Shown: positions 1 to 5,737 of the stretch, piece by piece
How the letters are laid out: every line of letters begins with the position of its first letter
Numbering within the stretch: the stretch's first letter is position 1
Assembly: GCA_028276345.1 (NCBI GenBank)
Contig: JAPYWM010000064.1
Location: forward strand, 1-7,132
Direction of reading: 5' to 3'
DNA: 7,132 nt
Origin: Sphingobacterium sp.
GTDB lineage: Bacteria > Bacteroidota > Bacteroidia > SpSt-205
Translations under genes and position numbers: made by a program
The notes under the pieces: model-generated
Told to the model about the DNA's origin: nothing
What the model saw: only the letters and a program-made list of their open reading frames with translations
The model's database searches: none

Positions 1-653
1 TATTCCCACTCGGCCTCGGTAGGCAAGCGCATACGCGGGATAGGAGGAAGCTCCCGAGAAGCCCGATACGCATTATAGAAGAGCGTCCGCCAATAGCAGA
101 AAGCCTGCGCCGCATACCAGTTGACCCCTACCACCGGATAGTCATCAAAGGCGGGATGCCAGTAATAGTTTTCTACCAGTGGCTCATTATAGGCAAAGTT
201 GCCGAAGTCTCTATTCCAGACCTGCGTATCCGGATAGACGAGCCGAAGATATTCCTCCTGATTGTTTATTTTTTTGCCATAATAGCGCTCCATGAAGGAA
301 AAGACGCTATCCATAAAGGCATTTTCCGAGCCCGCCACCACTTCATCTACAAACTGACGATATTCATTGTTGGAAATCTCCGTATCATCGATGTGGAAGG
401 AGCTAAGCGTGATTTGTCGGATGCGGGCATTTTGGGAGTAGTTCACATCCTGCTCGTTATTGCCCATGTGGAAGGTTCCAGCGGGAATAGTTACCATGCC
501 GTAAGGCAGGGGATTATCCCACTTGGGGCGATTCTTGACCCCTGTGAGCTCTCCACGAGCTCCCGTAGCACCACCGCCGCAGGCTATAAATAGCCCACTC
601 ATTAGGAGGACAACCAGCGCCGGAAGCAGCTTCCCTTTCATATGCATAGCCAT
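1..653 (-). CDS. gldK: GldK/PorK-type T9SS lipoprotein, N-terminal part (cut by left window edge)
   Basis: GldK (PorK) is an outer-membrane lipoprotein that forms the periplasmic ring of the type IX secretion system with GldN. I translated this frame by hand: 217 residues are present and the frame is still open at base 1. It starts with a lipoprotein signal peptide whose probable lipidated Cys is Cys25 (context LFIAC, followed by Gly-Gly-Gly). A GldK-like stretch follows (GELTGVKNRPKW, about residues 35-45), then a formylglycine-generating-enzyme/sulfatase-modifying-factor fold: YGMVTIPAGTFHMG (51-64), TEISNNEYRQFV (91-102), and RLPTEAEWE (209-217) at the edge. GldJ shares this fold, but the N-terminus and the porP neighbour favour GldK. 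In-frame ATGs lie at 653, 647 and 641; none has a Shine-Dalgarno. The promoter-like element at 663-670 fits any of them, and 641 gives the most usual leader length. gldL, gldM and gldN should lie beyond base 1. Confidence 0.88.
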   Translation of the reverse strand, partial: MAMHMKGKLLPALVVLLMSGLFIACGGGATGARGELTGVKNRPKWDNPLPYGMVTIPAGTFHMGNNEQDVNYSQNARIRQITLSSFHIDDTEISNNEYRQFVDEVVAGSENAFMDSVFSFMERYYGKKINNQEEYLRLVYPDTQVWNRDFGNFAYNEPLVENYYWHPAFDDYPVVGVNWYAAQAFCYWRTLFYNAYRASRELPPIPRMRLPTEAEWE

Positions 654-661
654 TAGTCGAG

Positions 662-689
662 GCAAATATACGCCATTTTTCATATTTGC
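662..689. repeat. 8-bp inverted repeat over the gldK promoter
   Basis: GCAAATAT (662-669) and ATATTTGC (682-689) are perfect inverted copies separated by 12 bp. The left arm covers most of the -7 element on the minus strand, and the right arm overlaps the -33 element. It could be a binding site for a dimeric regulator or a small hairpin, or simply follow from AT-rich promoter sequence. Confidence 0.4.
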
Positions 690-691
690 AA
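663..691 (-). promoter_or_regulatory. Putative Bacteroidota promoter of gldK
   Basis: In the 49-bp gap between porP and gldK, the minus strand reads TTG (691-689), 18 bases, then TATATTTG (670-663), an exact match to the Bacteroidota TAnnTTTG -7 element with a -33 TTG at allowed spacing. Transcription would start near 659, only a few bases before the first possible ATG at 653. This would let gldK be expressed apart from porP. It is a sequence match only. Confidence 0.55.
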
Positions 692-702
692 GCGCCTTCA
701 TA

Positions 703-1644
703 TCAGCGGAAGTCTTTTCGGTCTCGCACTCCATAATCAGGTGGAATTAGTCTCAGGGCTGGAGCAAAGGTATACACAATGGCCAGCTCGTGCGACCCTG
801 TGGTTACGGCCCCCAGCCGAGAGAGCGTGTAATCATACGAATACCCCACAAAAAGTGCCTCAGAGGCTTGAAGTCCCAGAAGCGCACATACTGCATCCCC
901 CAAGCGATACGAAGCCCCCAAAACTACCGGCTCCACTCGCAGGGAGAGATTGACATCTATCATGTACTGGCTTTGGGCTATCTTGAAGAAAGCAGAGGGC
1001 TGCAAAAGAACATTGTCTGATAAGCGGGCGGTATAACCCGCGGTAGCATAAATGTGGCGGGCGATTTTGGAGCGGCCCGTGGAGGTAAATTCCTTTAATT
1101 TAGGCTCGGTCAGGTGAAGGCCCGAGATGCCGATGTAGAACTTATCTTCGGGAAGGGTGAAGTATAGGCCGGCCGCCACGTCTGGCATCAGGATAGAAGT
1201 GGCCCGATTAAAGAGGGTGGGGTCGGGTATCTGTTCGGGACGCAGGGAGGCACCATCCAGGGATTTATTGATGACGCCGCCAGCTACGCCTATTTGCAAG
1301 GCGCTGCCAGACTCGCCAAAGGGTATACGGAAAGCGTAAGCCGCCTTAATGTCAGCTGTCCGGAAGGGCCCGATTTGGTCACCCAGGAGGGATAAGCCCA
1401 CGCCCCCACGCAAAAATGTAACGGGCGTATGGACATTGAGAGCGAAGGTGCTGGGATGCCCATCTATGCCGAGCCATTGCAAGCGGCCCAGTCCTGTGAT
1501 TTGCCAGGCCCCGGCATAGCCTGCAACCCCGGGATTGAGCCCGAAGCGGTTATACATGTATTGGGTAAACTGCGGGTCCTGCTGTGCCCACAATCCCACC
1601 CAACTTACCCAGAAAAGGAAGTAACGGCGCACGAGTGCAAACAT
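703..1644 (-). CDS. porP: PorP/SprF family T9SS outer-membrane protein
   Basis: PorP/SprF proteins are outer-membrane beta-barrel-like components of the type IX secretion system; in this family PorP is associated with the GldK/PorK ring and SprF with export of the SprB adhesin. The 313-residue product has a Sec signal peptide (about 1-20, ending in LWAQ) followed by the family signature QDPQFTQYMYNRFGLNPGVAG (22-42, shown in part: DPQFTQYMYN, LNPGVAG). It then has repeated amphipathic strands and ends with the diagnostic C-terminal region GYSYDYTLS (267-275) and GSHELAIVYTF (283-293). Length is normal for the family (about 300-330). It lies directly upstream of gldK, as in P. gingivalis. The ATG at 1644 has no Shine-Dalgarno and overlaps a promoter-like -7 element; GTG at 1632 would give an equally good signal peptide (starting before RRYFLF) and is a real alternative start. 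Confidence 0.92.
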   Translation of the reverse strand: MFALVRRYFLFWVSWVGLWAQQDPQFTQYMYNRFGLNPGVAGYAGAWQITGLGRLQWLGIDGHPSTFALNVHTPVTFLRGGVGLSLLGDQIGPFRTADIKAAYAFRIPFGESGSALQIGVAGGVINKSLDGASLRPEQIPDPTLFNRATSILMPDVAAGLYFTLPEDKFYIGISGLHLTEPKLKEFTSTGRSKIARHIYATAGYTARLSDNVLLQPSAFFKIAQSQYMIDVNLSLRVEPVVLGASYRLGDAVCALLGLQASEALFVGYSYDYTLSRLGAVTTGSHELAIVYTFAPALRLIPPDYGVRDRKDFR

Positions 1645-1666
1645 AAGGCTTTTAGCGCAATTGCAA
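1638..1666 (-). promoter_or_regulatory. Putative Bacteroidota promoter of porP
   Basis: The minus strand reads TTG (1666-1664), 18 bases, then TATGTTTG (1645-1638), matching TTG / TAnnTTTG exactly. It sits in the 29-bp gap after the HemD-like gene and overlaps the annotated porP ATG. If used, transcription would begin near 1634 and translation would need the GTG at 1632. The -33 side reads CTTGCAA, the same seven bases as at gldK. Otherwise porP is read through from upstream and the match is chance. Confidence 0.45.
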
Positions 1667-1673
1667 GATGCAC

Positions 1674-2420
1674 TTAACCCTGGGTGCGGAGGAGATTTCG
1701 CAAAAGGGCCAGCAGCGAAGGGGCTTCCGGTCTGGGCGCATAGTCGTGAATCTTGAGCCCATAACTTTCGGCAATACGCTGGGTATCTTCGCCGTAAACC
1801 AAAACGAGCGTATCTTTTTGCTGGAATTTAGGGTGATTGTGAAACCATCCCATTACACTGGTGGGCGTGGGGAAGCACAGCACAGAAAATCGCCTGCGTT
1901 TCAAAGCGGGGGGAAGGGTGATATAGTGTACGTGGTAGACTTTTACGGTAGAGAGGTTAAGCTTGTAGCGCTGGGCCTCTTCGAAAAACTGCAAAGGGGC
2001 GGCGCCGCCGCCGACATAAAGATATTTTAGGTCGGGATACTTCCGCATGTACGGGATGAGACCAAGGAGGGAGTTAGCCTGCGAATAAATACGCCGGCGC
2101 ATGCCACCTTGCACATACTGATAGACCTGCTGGCCGACGATCTCCCCCGTGCAGAGAAAGCGACTTTCCGGAGGCAGCTCTAAGCGCATCTCCGCCATGA
2201 GACGAAAAAAATGATCCACAGCCTGCTTACTCGAAAAGATAAAACCTTGAAAATCTAACGGGCTCAGGCCTTGTTCTCGAAACTCCGGCAAGGAATAGCC
2301 CTGAATCTCTATGAGATTAGCAAAGACGATTTCTACTTTCCAAGTTCGGGCCAGTTCGTAATAAGGCGAATCGGCAGGCGGTGCAGCGGTAGCCACGAAA
2401 ATACTCCGAATTCGCTTCAT
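1674..2420 (-). CDS. Uroporphyrinogen-III synthase (HemD)-like protein, Bacteroidota type
   Basis: HemD closes hydroxymethylbilane to uroporphyrinogen III in haem and sirohaem synthesis; this Bacteroidota branch carries the HemD fold but its activity is not certain. The product is 248 residues. Features matching the branch are SPYYELARTW (18-27) in the first half, the GFIFSSKQAVDHFFRLM segment (59-75), the FLCTGEIVGQQVYQYV region (88-103), a second-domain segment FPTPTSVMGWF (183-193; compare the usual FxSPSG), a late glycine at 210, and APRPEAPSL (228-236) near the C-terminus. The frame stays open upstream to 2612, but homology begins at the ATG at 2420, which overlaps the TGA of the upstream gene as ATGA, implying translational coupling. 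Next to it lies a membrane protein on one side and T9SS genes on the other; no other haem gene is visible. The name HemD is by fold and family, so no symbol is given. Confidence 0.8.
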   Translation of the reverse strand: MKRIRSIFVATAAPPADSPYYELARTWKVEIVFANLIEIQGYSLPEFREQGLSPLDFQGFIFSSKQAVDHFFRLMAEMRLELPPESRFLCTGEIVGQQVYQYVQGGMRRRIYSQANSLLGLIPYMRKYPDLKYLYVGGGAAPLQFFEEAQRYKLNLSTVKVYHVHYITLPPALKRRRFSVLCFPTPTSVMGWFHNHPKFQQKDTLVLVYGEDTQRIAESYGLKIHDYAPRPEAPSLLALLRNLLRTQG

Positions 2421-3343
2421 GTGCAGGTGAGTAGATAGAAAAATACGCTTCCGAGGCAAAGGTACGCCAAGCGAGGCATATAGAGGGTGAGCATAAGCGT
2501 ACGAAGGCCCCAGCCCCCCCATGCGACCCCTGTCGGAGAGAAGGCAGGCGCAAAAATCCAAGCAAGAAGCAAGACAGGCAGCCAACTTTGCCAGATTTTT
2601 TCGGGAGGGCACCTGTACCAGGTGCAGAAGAGCGCTTCAAGAGGTAGGCTTATAGCGAGAGTAACCCCCAGAAGAGCCCAATCTGTAAGCACTAAGAGGA
2701 AGAAGCCAGTTAGGATCAGGCCCAGGATATTTTCCAGAGGATGGGGGGGTACGGCTGTCCAGGGGCCTCGGCTGTGTGCTTGCCGGATGGGAACGCTCCA
2801 CCAGGCGGAAAGAGCCCATAAAAGCATGCCGGCAGGCCACAACCAGATAGGATTAGAGGACTTTGCTGCTTCTGGGCGCTGCGGGGAAAGCGTCTCTGAT
2901 AGAAGCGGAGGGGGGCTAAAGCTATGGGCGTCCAGCGGCCAGGCCATGGGGCCTTTTCGGGCCAGGAGGTATACTCCGCCCAGAAGGCCCCCTCGCCCTT
3001 TGCCTCGCAGCGTGAGCTTTACCTTACCAGGCCCTATGAGGGGAATCCAGGCTAAGCGCTCTCCGCGACTCCAAAGCCTCTCCCCCACGTACACGCTCAC
3101 CTCCCCCACGAGATACGGCACGTAGAGCCAGGCAGAGTCCGGAAGGGCGATTTCCCGGGAGAGCTGCCAAGTAGAGTCGGCATAAAGGCCGGGCACGGTC
3201 CCCCCCTCCCAGGTGCCGCTGAGCTCGGCAACTACGCGCAAAGCCGTATCCGAGACAGGCGGTAAAGGCGCAGCAGACGGGGGCCAGAGCGGCTGGGGAT
3301 AGTACGTGTGATACATTTGCAGAAAAAAGAGTATGAATCGCAT
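2417..3343 (-). CDS. Membrane protein with N-terminal jelly-roll-like domain; possibly DUF4271-like
   Basis: Function unknown. The 308-residue product opens with a short hydrophobic segment (RFILFFLQM, 2-10). Residues about 35-130 are beta-rich and resemble a galactose-binding jelly roll as in glycoside hydrolase family 2 N-termini (GTWEGGTVPGLYADSTW at 43-59, then SVYVGERLW at 83-91 in the usual 'V-x-V-x-hand-G' position). A Pro/Ser-rich linker (140-163) leads to 4-5 hydrophobic helices: about 164-185, 204-220, 222-240, 250-266 and 278-306. Position immediately before the HemD-like gene, with an ATGA overlap, is where many Bacteroidota carry a DUF4271 multi-pass protein, and the last three helices are compatible with that family, but similarity seen by eye is weak. 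Start choice: ATG 3343 gives a signal-like N-terminus but overlaps ispF by 11 bp; ATG 3316 would avoid the overlap and lose the hydrophobic segment. Confidence 0.7.
   Translation of the reverse strand: MRFILFFLQMYHTYYPQPLWPPSAAPLPPVSDTALRVVAELSGTWEGGTVPGLYADSTWQLSREIALPDSAWLYVPYLVGEVSVYVGERLWSRGERLAWIPLIGPGKVKLTLRGKGRGGLLGGVYLLARKGPMAWPLDAHSFSPPPLLSETLSPQRPEAAKSSNPIWLWPAGMLLWALSAWWSVPIRQAHSRGPWTAVPPHPLENILGLILTGFFLLVLTDWALLGVTLAISLPLEALFCTWYRCPPEKIWQSWLPVLLLAWIFAPAFSPTGVAWGGWGLRTLMLTLYMPRLAYLCLGSVFFYLLTCT
3312..3319 (+). promoter_or_regulatory. Possible -7 promoter element of ispF
   Basis: TACATTTG matches TAnnTTTG exactly, ends 13 bases before the ispF ATG, and lies inside the 5' end of the divergent membrane-protein gene. 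Transcription would start near 3323, leaving a leader of about 10 bases. No clear TTG is seen at -33, so this is a half-match. Confidence 0.4.
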
Positions 3344-3839
3344 CGGAATAGGCTACGACATCCACAAAGTTACCGAGGGGCGGCGGCTGGTTCTGGGAGG
3401 CATAGAAATCCCCTGGGATAAGGGACTATCGGGGCACTCGGATGCCGATGTGCTTTTGCATGCCCTGTGTGATGCGCTCCTGGGAGCAGTAGGGCTGGGC
3501 GACATCGGGCAGCACTTTCCCCCCTCCGACCCAAAGTGGAAAGATTACGACTCCCGGGAGTTCGTCAAAAGCGTCTATACCGAGGTGAAAGCACGGGGGT
3601 GGCGAGTCATTAATGTAGACAGCGTGATTATTGCGCAGGCACCCCGGCTGAGTTCCTATTATGGGGCGATTCGGGAGGGGATAGCGACCCTGCTGGAAGT
3701 AAGCCCGGACGCAGTCAGTGTCAAAGCCACCACACCGGAGGGTTTGGGGGCATTAGGTGCCGGCGAAGGGATAGCTGCTTATGTAGTGGTGCTTTTAGCG
3801 GGCGGGGAGAGCCGCCAATGCGCCTCCACTTCTCGATGA
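3333..3839 (+). CDS. ispF: 2-C-methyl-D-erythritol 2,4-cyclodiphosphate synthase
   Basis: IspF is the cytosolic trimeric enzyme of the MEP pathway that converts CDP-methylerythritol 2-phosphate to the cyclodiphosphate with release of CMP, leading to isoprenoids. The 168-residue product begins RIGIGYDIH, with metal ligands Asp9, His11 and His43 in the right places. It carries SGHSDADVLLHALCDALLGA (33-52), GLGDIGQHFP (54-63), and the C-terminal ATTPEGLGALGAGEGIAAY signature. Usual length is about 157-160; the extra tail GESRQCASTSR is the part that overlaps tryptophan 2,3-dioxygenase on the other strand (61 bp). The start overlaps the divergent membrane-protein start by 11 bp. The leader is A-rich with no true Shine-Dalgarno, typical of Bacteroidota. 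It stands alone on the plus strand; no other isoprenoid gene is in view. Confidence 0.97.
   Translation: MNRIGIGYDIHKVTEGRRLVLGGIEIPWDKGLSGHSDADVLLHALCDALLGAVGLGDIGQHFPPSDPKWKDYDSREFVKSVYTEVKARGWRVINVDSVIIAQAPRLSSYYGAIREGIATLLEVSPDAVSVKATTPEGLGALGAGEGIAAYVVVLLAGGESRQCASTSR
3365..3372 (-). promoter_or_regulatory. Possible -7 promoter element of the membrane protein / HemD-like pair
   Basis: On the minus strand this reads TAACTTTG, an exact TAnnTTTG match, 21 bases before the ATG at 3343 and inside the ispF coding region (codons for HKV). Transcription would start near 3361. No good TTG is seen at -33. Because these bases also encode conserved IspF residues, the match may be coincidental. Confidence 0.35.
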
Positions 3840-4756
3840 AACCGCTCTATGAAGCTTCCCTTGCCCCACTCTGCCTTTTCCTCTTCACTCCAGAGAGCCG
3901 GGAAGAAGATAATCCTCTGGCGAGCAGGTGGCAAATACTGAGGCCAGTTCGTCCCCCCGGTAGAAGGCATAGTACCTTCCCCGCGCCGGAGGTAATAGGC
4001 AGCGGTCTTAAGATGCACATAACGCCAGTGGATGTTTACTTCCACATCTATCTCCCGAAAAGCCTGAATGAGATTGGCAGTTCCACGGCCTGCAGATAGG
4101 TGATTTTCTAAACGAGTATTAAGATTTTTGTGGCGCCAGTTTTTAGCGAGGTCCAAGAGGTGGCTGTCATACTTTTCCTCAAAAAGGCGAAGGGTGAGGG
4201 TTTTTTCGCCTGTTCGGGCATCTAAGTTGCCATATTTCCAGTAAATATGGGCGTAGAGAGTCTCTATATCGTCGGCGGGAATTTGCTTGTCGGGCGATAG
4301 GAGGTTTCGGAGACCGGTGCTCATGAGTTCTATTTCGCGGAACTGGACGGACTGAAAGCCACTTGCCGGGAGGAGGGCCGTGCGAAAACGCAGGAAGTTT
4401 TCCGACTCCATCCCATACATCATGATTTCAAAGCTATGTCCAAGATGCCGGAAGTAGCTCTGAATGCGCCGCAGACGCTTGATAAGGGGGGCTTCATCTT
4501 CCCAGCTTTCTCGGGATAAAAGCTCTAACTCTATCTTGACAAGCTTGAAGTAGAGCTCGGTAATCTGGTGATAAATGATGAAGATGTGTTCGTCCGGAAA
4601 GTCCGTTCGGGGTTTCTGGAGGGTGAGGAGGGTATCCAAGTGGATATAGTCCCAGTAAGTGAGAGAACGGCTGTAAAGGAGGCCTTCTAAGTAGGCCTCC
4701 AGGTCCTGACCGAGGAGGCTGTATTTGCGACGAAGGGCGTCCAGCTTATCCTGCAT
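3779..4756 (-). CDS. Tryptophan 2,3-dioxygenase
   Basis: This cytosolic haem enzyme opens the indole ring of L-tryptophan with O2 to give N-formylkynurenine, the first step of the kynurenine route. The 325-residue product is mostly helical and carries the family landmarks: LDTLLTLQKPRTD (40-52); YHQITELYFKL (62-72) with the distal-side His63; FRTALLPASGFQS (124-136) with Arg125 that binds the substrate carboxylate; WRYVHLKTA (244-252) with the proximal haem ligand His248; and the tryptophan-binding loop GTMPSTGGTNW (261-271). These assignments are by analogy to the Xanthomonas enzyme. The frame is open up to 4846, but family similarity starts around the ATG at 4756, which is the start chosen; no Shine-Dalgarno precedes it. 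Its last 20 codons lie opposite the 3' end of ispF. No kynureninase or other kynurenine gene is in the window, so its partner genes are elsewhere. The usual symbol would be kynA/tdo. Confidence 0.95.
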   Translation of the reverse strand: MQDKLDALRRKYSLLGQDLEAYLEGLLYSRSLTYWDYIHLDTLLTLQKPRTDFPDEHIFIIYHQITELYFKLVKIELELLSRESWEDEAPLIKRLRRIQSYFRHLGHSFEIMMYGMESENFLRFRTALLPASGFQSVQFREIELMSTGLRNLLSPDKQIPADDIETLYAHIYWKYGNLDARTGEKTLTLRLFEEKYDSHLLDLAKNWRHKNLNTRLENHLSAGRGTANLIQAFREIDVEVNIHWRYVHLKTAAYYLRRGEGTMPSTGGTNWPQYLPPARQRIIFFPALWSEEEKAEWGKGSFIERFHREVEAHWRLSPPAKSTTT

Positions 4757-4760
4757 GAGG

Positions 4761-4768
4761 CAAATTAA
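4761..4768 (-). promoter_or_regulatory. Possible -7 element of the tryptophan dioxygenase gene
   Basis: The minus strand reads TTAATTTG, one mismatch from TAnnTTTG, ending 4 bases before the ATG at 4756. If used, transcription would begin at or next to the start codon, giving a leaderless message. No -33 TTG is seen at 17-20 bases, so support is weak. Confidence 0.25.
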
Positions 4769-4803
4769 AGATTTTTTCGGGATTGACGGGAGCGCGCAGA
4801 TTT

Positions 4804-4839
4804 TCGGCAGGCGACATTGATCAGAAGCTACCCTGCCGA
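4804..4839. repeat. 8-bp inverted repeat in the gap between the SEL1 gene and tryptophan dioxygenase
   Basis: TCGGCAGG (4804-4811) pairs with CCTGCCGA (4832-4839) around a 20-base loop that contains the palindrome TGATCA. It lies just downstream of the SEL1-repeat gene, where a terminator of the purC run would be expected, but on the minus strand it is followed by AAAATC rather than a T run, so it is not a standard intrinsic terminator. The rest of this 123-bp gap (4757-4879) shows nothing else beyond the possible -7 element. Confidence 0.35.
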
Positions 4840-4879
4840 CCGCCACGGGTGCGCATAGGGCTTTAGATCGTAGTTACGC

Positions 4880-5737
4880 TCACCCAACCCCACGCATCCA
4901 CGAGGGCGTTTCCCATACTTTCTCAGGCAAGCCCAGCACTCGCCGGAAATAGTTTAGCCAGCGCGGGAGCACCTCCGCATAGTAATCGGCAATCTTGGCC
5001 CGATACAAAAGGTCTATGTCGACGTACTCCTTTTGCAGGATTTGGCTGGCCCATTTTCTGGCCTGGTGGGGAGCGAGCCACCGTTCTAAGCACCATTCAG
5101 ATAAGAGGACGGCGGCGAGGTCGTAGCCCTTTTCAGCCGCACGTCGGAGCCACAAGTAAGCCAAGGAGTCGTTTCGCGCCACGCCCTTTCCCTGGCCGTA
5201 ATAGCGCCCCAAGGCAGCCATGCTCACCGGGTCTCCGAGCTCCGCAGCCCGCTTGGCATAGAGGAAGGCTTTCTTCGCATCATACGGCCAGACGGGTCGG
5301 CGCAGGGGATTTACGCTATCCGGCGGCTCTAACTCCTCCCATAGCACCCGTAGAGAGAGGAGGTACCCCTTTTCTGCGGCCTCCTCTAAGAGGCGCCGGG
5401 CCTCCTGCGGCCGCCGGGGGGCCTCTACCCCACGTAGATACGCCACCCCAAGAAGGTGCATCGCCTCCAATAGGCCCGCCTTCACACCCAGCTCTAAGTA
5501 TCGCCGACTGCTATCCGGCCGCAGCTCATAAAGCTGATAATACTCCACCAGCGATAGAATAGCTGCCGAATCGCCTTTCGCCGCTGCCCGCCGCAGCGAA
5601 TCTACCACAGCTGGGGCCGGCTTCTGAAGAATAAAACGCTGATCCTTCCCCACCACTCCATAATAAATCATCAGGCTATCCCGCTTCTGAGCAAGTAAAA
5701 GGCTACAGCTGAGCCAGATAAGCCACCACCCGTTCAT
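4880..5737 (-). CDS. Secreted SEL1-repeat (TPR-like) protein
   Basis: SEL1-like repeats are helical pairs related to TPRs that act as protein-binding scaffolds; the specific role here is unknown. The 285-residue product begins with a Sec signal peptide (MNGWWLIWLSCSLLLAQ, about 1-17), so it is likely periplasmic or outer-membrane facing. Repeats are visible at about 57-89, 90-125 (AMHLLGVAYLRGVE... RRLLEEAAEKGY), 152-169 (AKKAFLYAKRAAELGD, with an extended loop before it), 170-205 (the most canonical: SMAALGRYYGQGKGV ... WLRRAAEKGY) and 206-233. The C-terminal 50 residues are non-repeat and Trp-rich. The ATG at 5737 is preceded by GGAGGAG (5748-5742) at a 4-base gap, and gives a proper signal peptide; an upstream in-frame ATG at 5776 would bury it. 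It overlaps purC by 35 bp and probably shares its message. Confidence 0.82.
   Translation of the reverse strand: MNGWWLIWLSCSLLLAQKRDSLMIYYGVVGKDQRFILQKPAPAVVDSLRRAAAKGDSAAILSLVEYYQLYELRPDSSRRYLELGVKAGLLEAMHLLGVAYLRGVEAPRRPQEARRLLEEAAEKGYLLSLRVLWEELEPPDSVNPLRRPVWPYDAKKAFLYAKRAAELGDPVSMAALGRYYGQGKGVARNDSLAYLWLRRAAEKGYDLAAVLLSEWCLERWLAPHQARKWASQILQKEYVDIDLLYRAKIADYYAEVLPRWLNYFRRVLGLPEKVWETPSWMRGVG

Noticed and set aside
156..593. Plus-strand open frame of 145 codons
   Set aside because: It lies fully antisense to gldK, whose minus-strand translation has clear family motifs; the plus product resembles nothing.
2421..2612. N-terminal extension of the HemD-like frame
   Set aside because: The extra 64 residues lie inside the membrane-protein gene in another frame, show no homology to the family, and the ATGA junction at 2420 is a better start.
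2487..3125. Plus-strand open frame of 212 codons
   Set aside because: Antisense to the membrane-protein gene; the product is Arg/Pro-rich and low in structure, typical of a shadow frame in GC-rich DNA.
4804..4839. Intrinsic terminator for the purC run
   Set aside because: The stem is only 8 bp with a 20-base loop, and is followed on the minus strand by A residues rather than a T run.
4757..4846. 30-residue extension of tryptophan dioxygenase
   Set aside because: The extension is Cys/Pro-containing with no family resemblance, and the bases hold an inverted repeat and promoter-like AT-rich sequence.
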